Shown one piece after another: positions 27,928-37,130 of a stretch of 64,000 nt of DNA (the stretch's first letter is position 1; every line of letters begins with the position of its first letter). The stretch covers positions 15,395-79,394 of the forward strand of contig NZ_JAKEDT010000004.1 of assembly GCF_021462525.1 (NCBI RefSeq). Direction: 5' to 3'. The notes under the pieces are model-generated. The model saw only the letters and a program-made list of their open reading frames with translations, had not been told where the DNA came from and searched no databases. Source of the DNA: Thermus caliditerrae (GTDB lineage: Bacteria; Deinococcota; Deinococci; Deinococcales; Thermaceae). The translations under genes were made by a program, and so were the position numbers.

Positions 27928-29661
27928 ATGACCGAGGAGAAAAAGCTTTGGCAAAAGGGCGGCGGCTGGCTTTTGGAGGCACCGGAGCGGGTCTACACCC
28001 CCGAGGACTTTGACGAGAGCGTTAAGGAGATCGCCCGCACCACCCGCACCTTCGTGGAGAAGGAGGTGCTTCCCCTTCTGGAGCGCATGGAGCACGGGGA
28101 GCTGGAGTTGAACGTGCCCCTCATGCGCAAGGCAGGGGAGCTTGGGCTTCTTGGCATCGACGTCCCCGAGGAATACGGGGGCCTGGACCTGCCCAAGGTG
28201 ATCTCCACGGTGGTGGCGGAGGAGCTTTCCGGCTCGGGGGGTTTTTCCGTCACCTACGGGGCCCACACCTCCATCGGCACGCTGCCTTTGGTCTACTTCG
28301 GCACCGAGGAGCAGAAGCGGAAGTACCTCCCCAAGTTGGCCAGCGGGGAGTGGATCGCCGCCTACTGCCTCACGGAGCCGGGCTCGGGTTCGGACGCCCT
28401 TTCCGCCAAGACCCGGGCCACCCTTTCCGAGGACGGCCGGCACTACATCCTGAACGGGGTCAAGCAGTGGATCTCTAACGCCGGCTTCGCCCACCTCTTC
28501 ACCGTCTTCGCCAAGGTGGATGGGGAGCACTTCACCGCCTTCCTGGTGGAGCGGGATACCCCCGGCCTCTCCTTCGGCCCCGAGGAGAAGAAGATGGGCA
28601 TCAAGGCCTCCAGCACCCGCCAGGTGATCCTGGAGGATGTGAAGGTGCCCGTGGAGAACGTCCTGGGGGAGATCGGCAAGGGGCACAAGATCGCCTTCAA
28701 CGTCCTCAACGTGGGCCGCTACAAGCTGGGGGCGGGGGCGGTGGGCGGGGCCAAAAGGGCCTTGGAGCTTTCCGCCAAGTACGCCAAGGAGCGCCACCAG
28801 TTCGGCCGCCCCATCGGAAGCTTCGGCCTCATCCAGCAGAAGCTTGGGGAGATGGCCTCCCGCATCTACGCCGCCGAAAGCGCTGTCTACCGCACCGTGG
28901 GCCTGATCGACGAGGCCTTGGTGGGGAAGAAGGGGCCTGAGGCGGTGATGGCGGGCATTGAGGAGTACGCGGTGGAGGCCAGCATCATCAAGGTGCTGGG
29001 CTCCGAGGTCCTGGACTACGTGGTGGACGAGGGGGTGCAGATCCACGGGGGCTACGGCTACTCCCAGGAATACCCCATCGAGCGGGCCTACCGGGACGCC
29101 CGCATCAACCGCATCTTTGAGGGCACCAACGAGATCAACCGCCTCCTCATCCCCGGCATGCTCCTCAGGCGGGCCCTCAAGGGGCAGCTTCCCCTTTTCC
29201 AGGCGGCCATGCGGCTCCAGAAGGAGCTTTTGGAGCCCTCCTTTGAGGAGCCCGAGGACCTCGAGCTCCACCAGATCGCGGGCCTTAAGAAGCTCGCCCT
29301 CATGGTGGCGGGCCTGGCGGCCCAGAAGTACGGGCAAAAGGTGGAGGAGGAGCAGGAGGTCCTGGGGGCGGCGGCGGATATCCTCATGGACGCCTACGCC
29401 GCGGAAAGCGCCCTCCTCCGCGCCAGGAGGCTTGGGGGCGTGGCCCAGGTCATGGCCCGGCTCTACCTGCTCCAGGCCCTGGACCGGGCCCAGGCGGGGG
29501 CGCTTTCCGTGCTTCCCCGGCTGGTGGAGGGGGACGAGGCCCGGGTGGTCTACTCCGCGGCCCGCAGGCTCACCAAGCACGAGCCCGCCGACCTGGTGGC
29601 CTTGAGGCGGGAGGTGGCGGAGGCGGTCCTCGAGGCCGAGGGCTACCCCATCCCCCGCTAG
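27928..29661 (+). CDS. fadE: Long-chain acyl-CoA dehydrogenase (FadE-type, 577 aa)
   Basis: FAD enzyme for the first oxidation step of beta-oxidation. It shows [17 protein letters not shown] (FAD/acyl site), [33 protein letters not shown] and the catalytic Glu398 in [12 protein letters not shown]-terminal extension of about 170 residues beyond the core matches the long form in Bacillus FadE and mitochondrial VLCAD. ATG 27928 is chosen because AAGGAGG lies just before it. The pair EtfAB at 50248-51943 is a likely electron acceptor. A rho-independent terminator follows the stop. Confidence 0.93.
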   Translation: MTEEKKLWQKGGGWLLEAPERVYTPEDFDESVKEIARTTRTFVEKEVLPLLERMEHGELELNVPLMRKAGELGLLGIDVPEEYGGLDLPKVISTVVAEELSGSGGFSVTYGAHTSIGTLPLVYFGTEEQKRKYLPKLASGEWIAAYCLTEPGSGSDALSAKTRATLSEDGRHYILNGVKQWISNAGFAHLFTVFAKVDGEHFTAFLVERDTPGLSFGPEEKKMGIKASSTRQVILEDVKVPVENVLGEIGKGHKIAFNVLNVGRYKLGAGAVGGAKRALELSAKYAKERHQFGRPIGSFGLIQQKLGEMASRIYAAESAVYRTVGLIDEALVGKKGPEAVMAGIEEYAVEASIIKVLGSEVLDYVVDEGVQIHGGYGYSQEYPIERAYRDARINRIFEGTNEINRLLIPGMLLRRALKGQLPLFQAAMRLQKELLEPSFEEPEDLELHQIAGLKKLALMVAGLAAQKYGQKVEEEQEVLGAAADILMDAYAAESALLRARRLGGVAQVMARLYLLQALDRAQAGALSVLPRLVEGDEARVVYSAARRLTKHEPADLVALRREVAEAVLEAEGYPIPR

Positions 29662-29675
29662 AGGGTAAATGGCAG

Positions 29676-29704
29676 GACCCTCGGGTAGTCCCGGGGGTCT
29701 TTTC
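29676..29704 (+). terminator. Rho-independent terminator of fadNAE
   Basis: GACCCTCGGG (29676-29685) pairs with CCCGGGGGTC (29690-29699, one mismatched pair) around a TAGT loop, followed by TTTTCTT. It lies 15 bp after the fadE stop. Confidence 0.8.
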
Positions 29705-29716
29705 TTGGTTGGGCGT

Positions 29717-31162
29717 CTAGGCCATCTCTAGACGCCACTTAGGGCCTTCCTTGGTGTCCTCCACGATGATGCCCAAGGATTTGAGCCTTTCCCGGATCAG
29801 GTCGCTTTTGGCGTAATCCTTGGCCCGCCGGGCCTCTTCCCGGAGTTCCAGTAGAAGAGTCACTAACCCCTCCAGAAGGGGTCCGGAAACCTTCTCCTCC
29901 AGAACCCTTTCCGGGAAGAGCCCCAGGATGCCTTCCCCCAGGGTGTGGAAGACTTGGGCGGTGCGCCTTAGGGTGTCCCCCTTGGCCTCGGGGAGGAGCC
30001 TGTTCAGCTCGGGGAGGAAGGTGAAAAAGGCGGCTAGGGCCTCCGGGGTGCTGAGGTCGTTCTCTATGGCCTCCAGGAAGTCCTTTTCCAGAGCGTCCAG
30101 CGCCCTTTCCAGCTCCGGGGTGGTGCCCGGGCTTGCTGTCTTCAGGTGGGTTCGGACCTCACGGTAGGCGGTAAGAAGCCGGGTATACCCCCGCTTGGCC
30201 GCCTCGAGGCCCTCCCAGGTGAAGTCCATGGGGCTCCGGTAGTGGGTCTGGAGGAGGTAAAAGCGGAGGGCCATGGGCTCGTGGGCCTTAAGGAGGTCGT
30301 GGAGGAGGACCAGGTTCCCCGTGCTCTTGGCCATCTTTTCCCCTTCCAGGAGCACGTGGTTGTGGTGCATCCAGTGGCGGGCGAAGCGGTAGCCCGCGGC
30401 CTCCGCTTGGGCGATCTCGCACTCGTGGTGGGGAAACTGCAGGTCGATGCCCCCGGCGTGGATGTCAAACCCTTCCCCCAGGTACTTGAGGCTCATGGCG
30501 GTGCACTCGATGTGCCAGCCGGGGTAGCCTTCCCCCCAGGGGCTCTTCCAGCGCATGAGGTGGCTGGGTTCGGCTGCCTTCCAGAGGGCGAAGTCCAGGG
30601 GGTCTTCCTTCTCCTCCCGCACCTCCACCCGGGCCCCAGCCCTAAGCTCCTCCAGGCGCTTGCCGGAAAGCTTCCCGTACTCGGGGAAGGCCCGCACCCG
30701 GAAGTAGACGCTACCCTTGCGCTCGTAGGCGAAGCCAAGCTTTAAAAGCCTTTCCGTGAGCTCAATCTGTTCGGGGATGTGGCCCGAGGCGCGGGGGGCG
30801 ATGGAAGGCCTCAGGACGTTCAGGGCGGTGATGGCGTCAAAGTAGCTCCAGGTGTACTTTTCCGCCACCTCCATGGGCTCCAGCTGCTCCAGCTTAGCCC
30901 GTTTGAGGATCTTGTCCTCTCCTCCGTCGGCGTCGTCGGTGAGGTGGCCCACGTCGGTGATGTTGGAAACGAAGCGCACCTTGTAACCCATGTGCAGGAA
31001 GTAGCGGCGCAGGACATCGTAAACGATGGGCCCCCGGGCGTGGCCCAAGTGGGGGTCGGAGTAGACGGTGGGGCCGCACACGTAGATGCCCACGTGCCCC
31101 GGGGTGGCGGGGATGAAGTCCACCTTCGCGCGCTGCAGGGTATCGTAGATGCGCAGGCCCAT
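29717..31162 (-). CDS. cysS: Cysteinyl-tRNA synthetase
   Basis: Class I synthetase that charges tRNA-Cys. At 481 aa it is normal. HIGH motif is HLGHARG (about 38-44), preceded by zinc ligand Cys29 in [18 protein letters not shown] and HHECEIAQ carry the other zinc ligands. The KMSKS loop reads KMAKSTGN. A longer reading frame exists upstream but runs into the opposite gene and has no family similarity; a TATAAT -10 ending 6 nt before ATG 31162 fixes the start as leaderless. Confidence 0.96.
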   Translation of the reverse strand: MGLRIYDTLQRAKVDFIPATPGHVGIYVCGPTVYSDPHLGHARGPIVYDVLRRYFLHMGYKVRFVSNITDVGHLTDDADGGEDKILKRAKLEQLEPMEVAEKYTWSYFDAITALNVLRPSIAPRASGHIPEQIELTERLLKLGFAYERKGSVYFRVRAFPEYGKLSGKRLEELRAGARVEVREEKEDPLDFALWKAAEPSHLMRWKSPWGEGYPGWHIECTAMSLKYLGEGFDIHAGGIDLQFPHHECEIAQAEAAGYRFARHWMHHNHVLLEGEKMAKSTGNLVLLHDLLKAHEPMALRFYLLQTHYRSPMDFTWEGLEAAKRGYTRLLTAYREVRTHLKTASPGTTPELERALDALEKDFLEAIENDLSTPEALAAFFTFLPELNRLLPEAKGDTLRRTAQVFHTLGEGILGLFPERVLEEKVSGPLLEGLVTLLLELREEARRAKDYAKSDLIRERLKSLGIIVEDTKEGPKWRLEMA

Positions 31163-31168
31163 AGGGCG

Positions 31169-31190
31169 ATTATAGGCCCCATGGCATAAT
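31169..31190. promoter_or_regulatory. Divergent leaderless promoters of cysS and hslO
   Basis: On the minus strand TATAAT (31169-31174) ends 6 nt before the cysS ATG. On the plus strand CATAAT (31185-31190) ends 8 nt before the hslO ATG at 31199. The coding starts are 36 bp apart, and each polymerase footprint would cover the other promoter. -35 hexamers are weak on both sides. Confidence 0.6.
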
Positions 31191-31198
31191 GGCAGGGT

Positions 31199-32224
31199 AT
31201 GGGAAGGATCCTGAGGGGCCTGGCGGGGGAGGGCCACCTGCGGGTAGTGGCGGCGGAAACTTCGGATGTGGTGGAAGAAGCCCGTAGGCGGCATGGCCTT
31301 TCCCCCACGGCCACCGCCGCTCTAGGGCGGGCCATGACGGGAGCGCTTCTTTTGGCCCAGCTCCTCCTCAAGACCCCTAAGGAGCGCCTCACCCTGCGCC
31401 TGGAAGGGACTGGGCCCCTAGGGGGACTGGTGGTGGAGGCGGACGCCCAGGGCCACGTGCGGGGCTACGTGCAAAACCCAGGGGCAGAGGTGCCTCTGCG
31501 TGCCGACGGCAAGCTCAACGTGGGCGAGTTGGTGGGCGCCGGGGTCTTGCGGGTGGACCGGAGCCTCCCGAACGGGGAGATCTACTCCAGCACGGTGCCC
31601 CTGGTCTCCGGGGAGATCGCCGAGGACCTGGCCCACTACCTCTGGCAGTCGGAGCAGATCCCCTCCGCGGTCCTCCTGGGGGTGCGGGTCAAGGGGGAAG
31701 GGGAGGTGGAGGTGGCGGGGGGCGTGGCGGTCCAGGTGATGCCGGAGGCCCCGGAAGAGGTGCTGCAACGCCTGGAGGCCAACCTTTCGGGCCTGGCGGG
31801 CCTCACGCCCCTCCTCAAGGAAAGGGGTTTGGAGGGCGCCCTGGAGGTGCTCCTGGCGGGGCTTGGGTTTGAGCGCACGGACCTCCGGGCCCTGGGCTAT
31901 GCGTTGAACGAGATCCCTGCCCGCTTCCGCTGCCGTTGCAGCCGGGAGAAGGCCCTGGAGGCCCTGGTCTTCTTCACCCCTGAGGAACGGGAGGACATGA
32001 TCGTCAAAGACGGCGGGGCGGAGGTGGTCTGCCACTGGTGCGGCGAGGTCTACCGCTTTTCCCCCGAGGAAATCCGTACGCTGGTGGCCGAGGTGCGTTG
32101 CCCCGACTGCGGTACCCTTTGGCTGTATCCCAAGGCGGACGGCACGCTTTTCCAGATCGAGGGGGATACCTGCCGTTGCGGGCGTAAGGTGGAAATTCCT
32201 TCGGAAAAACGAGCCCAGGCCTGA
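31199..32224 (+). CDS. hslO: Redox-regulated chaperone Hsp33 with an extra C-terminal cysteine cluster (341 aa)
   Basis: Cytoplasmic holdase activated when its zinc centre is oxidised. The substrate-binding core is recognisable (LRADGKLNVGELVGAGVLRV, GEIYSSTVPLVSGEI, YLWQSEQIPSAVLLGV). The standard redox switch is complete: Cys245-x-Cys247 and Cys278-x-x-Cys281 in VVCHWCGEVYRF. Most Hsp33 proteins (about 290 aa) end soon after this, but here some 50 residues follow with a second set, Cys301-x-x-Cys304 (VRCPDCGTLW) and Cys325-x-Cys327 (DTCRCGRKV), spaced like a second zinc site. The extension is in frame and GC-typical, so it is not a sequencing artefact by appearance. Confidence 0.92.
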   Translation: MGRILRGLAGEGHLRVVAAETSDVVEEARRRHGLSPTATAALGRAMTGALLLAQLLLKTPKERLTLRLEGTGPLGGLVVEADAQGHVRGYVQNPGAEVPLRADGKLNVGELVGAGVLRVDRSLPNGEIYSSTVPLVSGEIAEDLAHYLWQSEQIPSAVLLGVRVKGEGEVEVAGGVAVQVMPEAPEEVLQRLEANLSGLAGLTPLLKERGLEGALEVLLAGLGFERTDLRALGYALNEIPARFRCRCSREKALEALVFFTPEEREDMIVKDGGAEVVCHWCGEVYRFSPEEIRTLVAEVRCPDCGTLWLYPKADGTLFQIEGDTCRCGRKVEIPSEKRAQA

Positions 32225-32230
32225 TAAGCT
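32225..32230 (+). promoter_or_regulatory. -10 element before the universal stress protein gene
   Basis: TAAGCT ends 6 nt before ATG 32237, the spacing of a leaderless transcript. It overlaps the very end of hslO, so the stress gene may have its own promoter as well as read-through. Confidence 0.4.
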
Positions 32231-32236
32231 TAGGCC

Positions 32237-32650
32237 ATGTTCAAGACCATCCTCCTGGCTTACGACGGTTCGGATCATGCCAAGCGGGCGGCGCAGGTGG
32301 CCAAGGCGGAAGCGGAAGCTCACGGGGCCAGGCTGGTGGTGGTTCACGTCTATGAGCCCGTGCCCGACTACCTGGGGGAGCCCTTCTTCCAGGAGGCCTT
32401 GAAGCGGCGGTTGGAGCGGGCAGAGAAGGTCCTGGCCGAGGCGGTGGCCCTTACCGAGGTTTCCAAGGAGGATGCCCTTCTCCTCGAGGGCCGCCCGGCG
32501 GAGGCTATTTTGGAAGCCGCCATTGGGGAGAAGGCCGACCTCATCGTGATGGGTACCCGGGGCCTGGGGGCCATCGGGAGCCTCTTCCTGGGTAGCCAAA
32601 GCCAAAAGGTGGTGGCGGAAGCCCCCTGCTCTGTCCTACTGGTGCGCTAA
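32237..32650 (+). CDS. Universal stress protein (UspA family), 137 aa
   Basis: Single Usp domain. It starts FKTILLAYDGSDHAKRA, and the ATP-binding G-x2-G-x9-G-S/T signature is seen as GTRGLGAIGSLFLGSQSQKV near the C-terminus. ATP-binding Usp proteins of this size usually act as dimers. It is 12 bp after hslO and 27 bp before a cation antiporter, a grouping consistent with stress physiology. The exact role is not inferable. Confidence 0.93.
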   Translation: MFKTILLAYDGSDHAKRAAQVAKAEAEAHGARLVVVHVYEPVPDYLGEPFFQEALKRRLERAEKVLAEAVALTEVSKEDALLLEGRPAEAILEAAIGEKADLIVMGTRGLGAIGSLFLGSQSQKVVAEAPCSVLLVR

Positions 32651-32677
32651 GGGGCCTGCCCCGGCACCTTAGAGAGG

Positions 32678-34213
32678 TTGCGCTTGGCAGGGGTCTTCCT
32701 CCTGGCCTTTGTCTCCGGGGTCCTGGCGGTGCGCCTGGGCCTGCCGGCCTTTTTGGGCTACCTGGCGGTGGGGGTTCTCCTGGGGCTTGGGGGCTTCCCG
32801 GGAGACCGGCTCTTGGACCTCTTCGCCGATTTGGGGGTTTACCTCCTCCTCTTCACCGTGGGCCTAGGCCTGCGGTTGGAGCGCCTCTTCCGCAGGGAGG
32901 TTCTGGGGACCGGGGCCCTCCAGCTCCTTCTCCTCCCCCCCTTCCTCCTCCTCCTTTACCTCCTGGGCCTGGCCCAAAACCCCCTGGCCCTCCTGGTCCT
33001 GGCCGTGGCCCTTATCAACCCCAGCACCGTGCTCCTGGCCCGGGTGCTCCAGGGCAGGGGGGAGCTTGCCGCCCTTCACGGGCAGATGGCCCTGGGGATC
33101 TCCGTCTTCCTGGACGTGGCCTCCCTGGCCCTTTTGATCCTGGTGGGGTTCCAGGGGGCGGGGCCATCCGGGTTTTTGGTCCTCCTCTTTCCCCTGCTGA
33201 GGCCCCTTTTGGTCCGCCTGTTCGCCTTGGCTCAGGGGGCCGAGCTGAAGCTCCTCTTGGGGGTAGCCCTGGCCCTGCTGGGGGCGGAGGCGGCTCGCCT
33301 CCTGGGGGCTCCGGAGGCCCTGGGGGCCCTCTTCATGGGCTTGGGCCTCGCCCGTCACCCCGGGGCGGGGGAGGTGGCGGAGAGGCTTTGGGCCTTGCGG
33401 GAGATCTTTCTGCTGGGCTTTTTCGTCAAGGCGGGGATGGTGGTGGGGCCGGACGGGGTGTTCGCCGGCCTCCTCCTCCTTCTCTTTCTCCTCCTCAAGC
33501 CCCTTTTCCTCTTTCTGCCCCTGGTGCGCCAGGGCTTCCGGGCCCGCACCGCCTTTTTGGTGGGGCTGGGCCTCGCCACCTACTCCGAGTTCGCCCTGGT
33601 GGCCGCGGGGGTTCTTCAGGCCTTGGGCTCCATGACGGAGCAAGGGGTGGGGGCGGTGGCCCTGGCGGTGGGGGGCTCCTTCCTCCTGGCTGCCCCCTTG
33701 TTGCAGCGGGCCCACCGCCTCTACGAGGCCTGGAAGCCCTGGCTTGCCCGCCTGGAGCGCCCCGGCCTTCACCCCGACGAGGAGCCCCAGGGGGCCTTGG
33801 GGGCGAGGTGGCTGGTGGTGGGCATGGGGCGCACGGGGGCTGCGGCCTACCGCTTCTTAGTGGAAAGAGGAGAAGCGGTGTTGGGCCTGGACAGCGACCC
33901 CTCCAAGGTGGAGTACCACACGGCCAAGGGGCGGCGGGTCCTCTACGGGGACGCGGAGGACCCGGCCCTTTGGGAGGGGCTGGACCTCACGGGGGTGCGG
34001 GGGGTGATCCTGGCCCTCCCCGACCTGGAGGCCCGCCTGCGGGCCACCCGCGTCCTTCGGCAGAGGGGCTTCCGTGGGGTGGTGGGGGCGGTTAGCTATG
34101 CCCGGGAGGAGGACGCCCCCCTTAAGGAGGCCGGGGTGGACGTGATTTTCCACCCCTTGCTGGAAGCGGGTGAGCGCCTTGCCGAGCGGGTTTTGCAAGA
34201 AGGCGAGGCCTAG
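32678..34213 (+). CDS. CPA2-family cation:proton antiporter with TrkA-N domain (511 aa)
   Basis: About twelve hydrophobic helices (residues 1-350) of the Na+/H+ exchanger type, including VALINPSTVLLARVLQG and FFVKAGMVVGPDG. They are followed by a cytoplasmic Rossmann NAD-binding RCK/TrkA-N domain (LVVGMGRTGAAAYRFLVERG, near 372; LGLDSDPSKVEYH). This is the KefB/KefC-like layout for K+ or Na+ efflux gated by nucleotide or redox state. The start is TTG: the frame is open only back to the uspA stop (32648-32650), and I see no ATG or GTG in between. Ion specificity is unknown. Confidence 0.87.
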   Translation: MRLAGVFLLAFVSGVLAVRLGLPAFLGYLAVGVLLGLGGFPGDRLLDLFADLGVYLLLFTVGLGLRLERLFRREVLGTGALQLLLLPPFLLLLYLLGLAQNPLALLVLAVALINPSTVLLARVLQGRGELAALHGQMALGISVFLDVASLALLILVGFQGAGPSGFLVLLFPLLRPLLVRLFALAQGAELKLLLGVALALLGAEAARLLGAPEALGALFMGLGLARHPGAGEVAERLWALREIFLLGFFVKAGMVVGPDGVFAGLLLLLFLLLKPLFLFLPLVRQGFRARTAFLVGLGLATYSEFALVAAGVLQALGSMTEQGVGAVALAVGGSFLLAAPLLQRAHRLYEAWKPWLARLERPGLHPDEEPQGALGARWLVVGMGRTGAAAYRFLVERGEAVLGLDSDPSKVEYHTAKGRRVLYGDAEDPALWEGLDLTGVRGVILALPDLEARLRATRVLRQRGFRGVVGAVSYAREEDAPLKEAGVDVIFHPLLEAGERLAERVLQEGEA

Positions 34214-34219
34214 GGATAA

Positions 34220-35509
<1,290 letters not shown>

Positions 35510-35561
35510 CGGGGAGATAAAGCACAAGTCCGTGAAATCGTGAAACAATGCGCATGAAGAC

Positions 35562-35587
35562 GGGCCCTCCGCCAATGCGGAGGGCCC
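35562..35587. terminator. Strong hairpin between convergent genes (possible bidirectional terminator)
   Basis: Perfect 11-bp stem GGGCCCTCCGC (35562-35572) / GCGGAGGGCCC (35577-35587) with a CAAT loop, in the gap between two convergent genes. No T-tract follows on either strand, so it may stop or protect transcript ends rather than act as a textbook intrinsic terminator. I see nothing else supported in 35510-35664; a TTGACA at 35598 has no partner -10. Confidence 0.55.
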
Positions 35588-35664
35588 CAGTATCGGATTG
35601 ACACCCCTTTGCGCGCAATCCTCTTCTTCCTGAGGCCGTGCCCCCTCCGTTTGCCGGGGTGGGA

Positions 35665-36891
35665 TCAGATCACCCAAAGCCCCTGGCGCATGAGGGGTAC
35701 CCGGGTGCCGTCCGGGTAGAGCCCGTCCACGTCCACCTCTTCCGAGCCGATCATCCAGTCGATGTGCACCAGGCTCTCGTTGCCTCCACGGCTGCGGAAG
35801 GCCTCGCCGCTGGGGCGGCCCTCGAGGTTCTCGGCATAGGCCTGGCCGAAGGCGATGTGGCTGGCGGCGTTTTCGTCAAAAAGGGTGTCGAAGAAGACCA
35901 AACCCGTTTGGGCGATGGGGTTGTCCGCCGCCACCAGGGCCACCTCCCCCAGGCGCCTGGCCCCCCCGTCGGTGGAGAGGACCTTGAGAAGGACCTCCTC
36001 GCCCTTTTCCGCCCCCACCTCCACCGCGTACCCCTTTTCAAACCGGGCCCAGAGGCCTTCCACCAGTTGCCCCCCTAGGGCCAGGGGCCGGGTGGAGCGC
36101 ACCACCCCCTCCACCCGCTCCCGGTGGGGGGCGGTGAAGACCTCCTCCGTGGGCAGGTTGGGGTTGCAGAGGAGGCCCTTTTTGGTGGGGGTGGCCCCGC
36201 CTTGCCAGAGGTGGCCCTCCGCCAGGCCCACCACCAGGTCCGTGCCCGGGCCCCGGAAGTGGAGGGCGTGGAAGCGCCGCTCGTTCAAGTAGGCCACCTT
36301 TTGGTGGAGGTTGCGGTTGTGGGCCTCCCAGGCGGCCACAGGGTCTTCGGCCACCGCCCGGGTGGCCTGGAAGATGGCCTGCCAGAGCCTGGCCACTGCT
36401 TCCTCCTCGGGAAGGCCGGGGAAGACCGCTTTGGCCCAGCCAGGGTGGGCGTAGGGCACGATGGTCCAGTTGGTGACGAACTCGGTGATGGCGTCCAGCG
36501 CGGGTTTGTAGGCTCGGCTCTGCGCCTGTTGTGCCCGGCCGATGCGCTCGGGGGGCAGGCCCTCCAAGGCCTTGGGGTCGTTGCCGGAAACCGCCAGGCG
36601 GGCCGCCCCCTCGCGGAAGGCCTTGGCCATGCCCTCGTAGAGCCAGGCTGGGGCCTTGTCCAGGCCTTCCTCGGGCGCCAGGGAGAGCCGCTTACGGGCC
36701 ATCACGTTGTCCCCGTAGATGACCGTGAAGAGGCTGGCCCCGTGTCCATATGCTTTTTCCGCTAGAAGGCGGACGAAGTCCACCGCCTCGAGGGGGGCGG
36801 TGGCGATGACCTCTTGCCCCTTCTCCAGGTTCAACCCCACGCGAATGGCCAGCTCGGCCAGCTTCTCTAGGTTTTCCTGAAAGGCGCTCAC
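35665..36891 (-). CDS. Aminopeptidase T (M29 family metallopeptidase), 408 aa
   Basis: Di-metal leucine-type aminopeptidase, very close in sequence and length to Thermus AmpT as I recall it. Metal ligands of the M29 family are expected in the C-terminal half: Glu in NPNLPTEEVFTAPHRERVEG, Glu/His around YAENLEGRPSGEAF, and the HIDWMIG motif. I start at GTG 36891: a TTGACG-17-AAGACT promoter ends 7 nt before it, making a leaderless message. The upstream ATG at 36927 would lie within the -35 and is rejected. Cytoplasmic, with a role in peptide turnover. Confidence 0.93.
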   Translation of the reverse strand: MSAFQENLEKLAELAIRVGLNLEKGQEVIATAPLEAVDFVRLLAEKAYGHGASLFTVIYGDNVMARKRLSLAPEEGLDKAPAWLYEGMAKAFREGAARLAVSGNDPKALEGLPPERIGRAQQAQSRAYKPALDAITEFVTNWTIVPYAHPGWAKAVFPGLPEEEAVARLWQAIFQATRAVAEDPVAAWEAHNRNLHQKVAYLNERRFHALHFRGPGTDLVVGLAEGHLWQGGATPTKKGLLCNPNLPTEEVFTAPHRERVEGVVRSTRPLALGGQLVEGLWARFEKGYAVEVGAEKGEEVLLKVLSTDGGARRLGEVALVAADNPIAQTGLVFFDTLFDENAASHIAFGQAYAENLEGRPSGEAFRSRGGNESLVHIDWMIGSEEVDVDGLYPDGTRVPLMRQGLWVI

Positions 36892-36898
36892 GCCCCCA

Positions 36899-36927
36899 AG
36901 TCTTGCCTCCCGAGGAGCTTCCGTCAA
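36899..36927 (-). promoter_or_regulatory. Promoter of the aminopeptidase T gene
   Basis: Minus strand: -35 TTGACG (36922-36927), 17-bp spacer, -10 AAGACT (36899-36904), then 7 nt to GTG 36891. The -35 overlaps the stop codon of the small membrane-protein gene upstream. Confidence 0.6.
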
Positions 36928-37061
36928 GCCTTGGGACAGCTTCGGGGCCTTCCCAGGAGGAGGGCAAGGCCGGCCAAAAGCAGGAGGAAAGGCCGGTAGT
37001 TTTCCCAGAGGAAAGCCGCCGCTACCAGGAAGAGAGCGAGGAGGTAACGCCAGGCGGACAT
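36924..37061 (-). CDS. Small two-helix membrane protein (45 aa)
   Basis: A short open frame on the minus strand: ATG (37061), two hydrophobic segments, YLLALFLVAAAFLW and PFLLLLAGLALLLG, separated by a short polar turn (ENYRP), and a basic tail GRPRSCPKA ending TGA. The pattern of a hairpin membrane protein and fitting codon use argue that it is real. It is co-directional with aminopeptidase T, whose -35 overlaps its stop. No family recognised. It could also be chance, since Leu-rich frames are common in GC-rich DNA. Confidence 0.5.
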   Translation of the reverse strand: MSAWRYLLALFLVAAAFLWENYRPFLLLLAGLALLLGRPRSCPKA

Positions 37062-37130
37062 GTGGCCATGCTACTACAAGGGGACATTTTTCACCCGCAG
37101 GAGGGTTAAGTTGGGGAAGAGGTGAAGCCT

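Noticed and set aside
24911-29580. Long antisense frames opposite fadN, fadA and fadE
   Set aside because: The + strand proteins carry complete catalytic motifs; the opposite frames have no recognisable family and low-complexity composition.
35562-35587. Riboswitch or small RNA at the GGGCCCTCCGC hairpin
   Set aside because: A simple perfect hairpin between two gene ends, with no further conserved structure or promoter; a terminator-like role is enough.
35598-35626. TTGACA at 35598 as a promoter in the convergent gap
   Set aside because: The -10 position 17 bp on reads CTCTTC, and no + strand gene follows.
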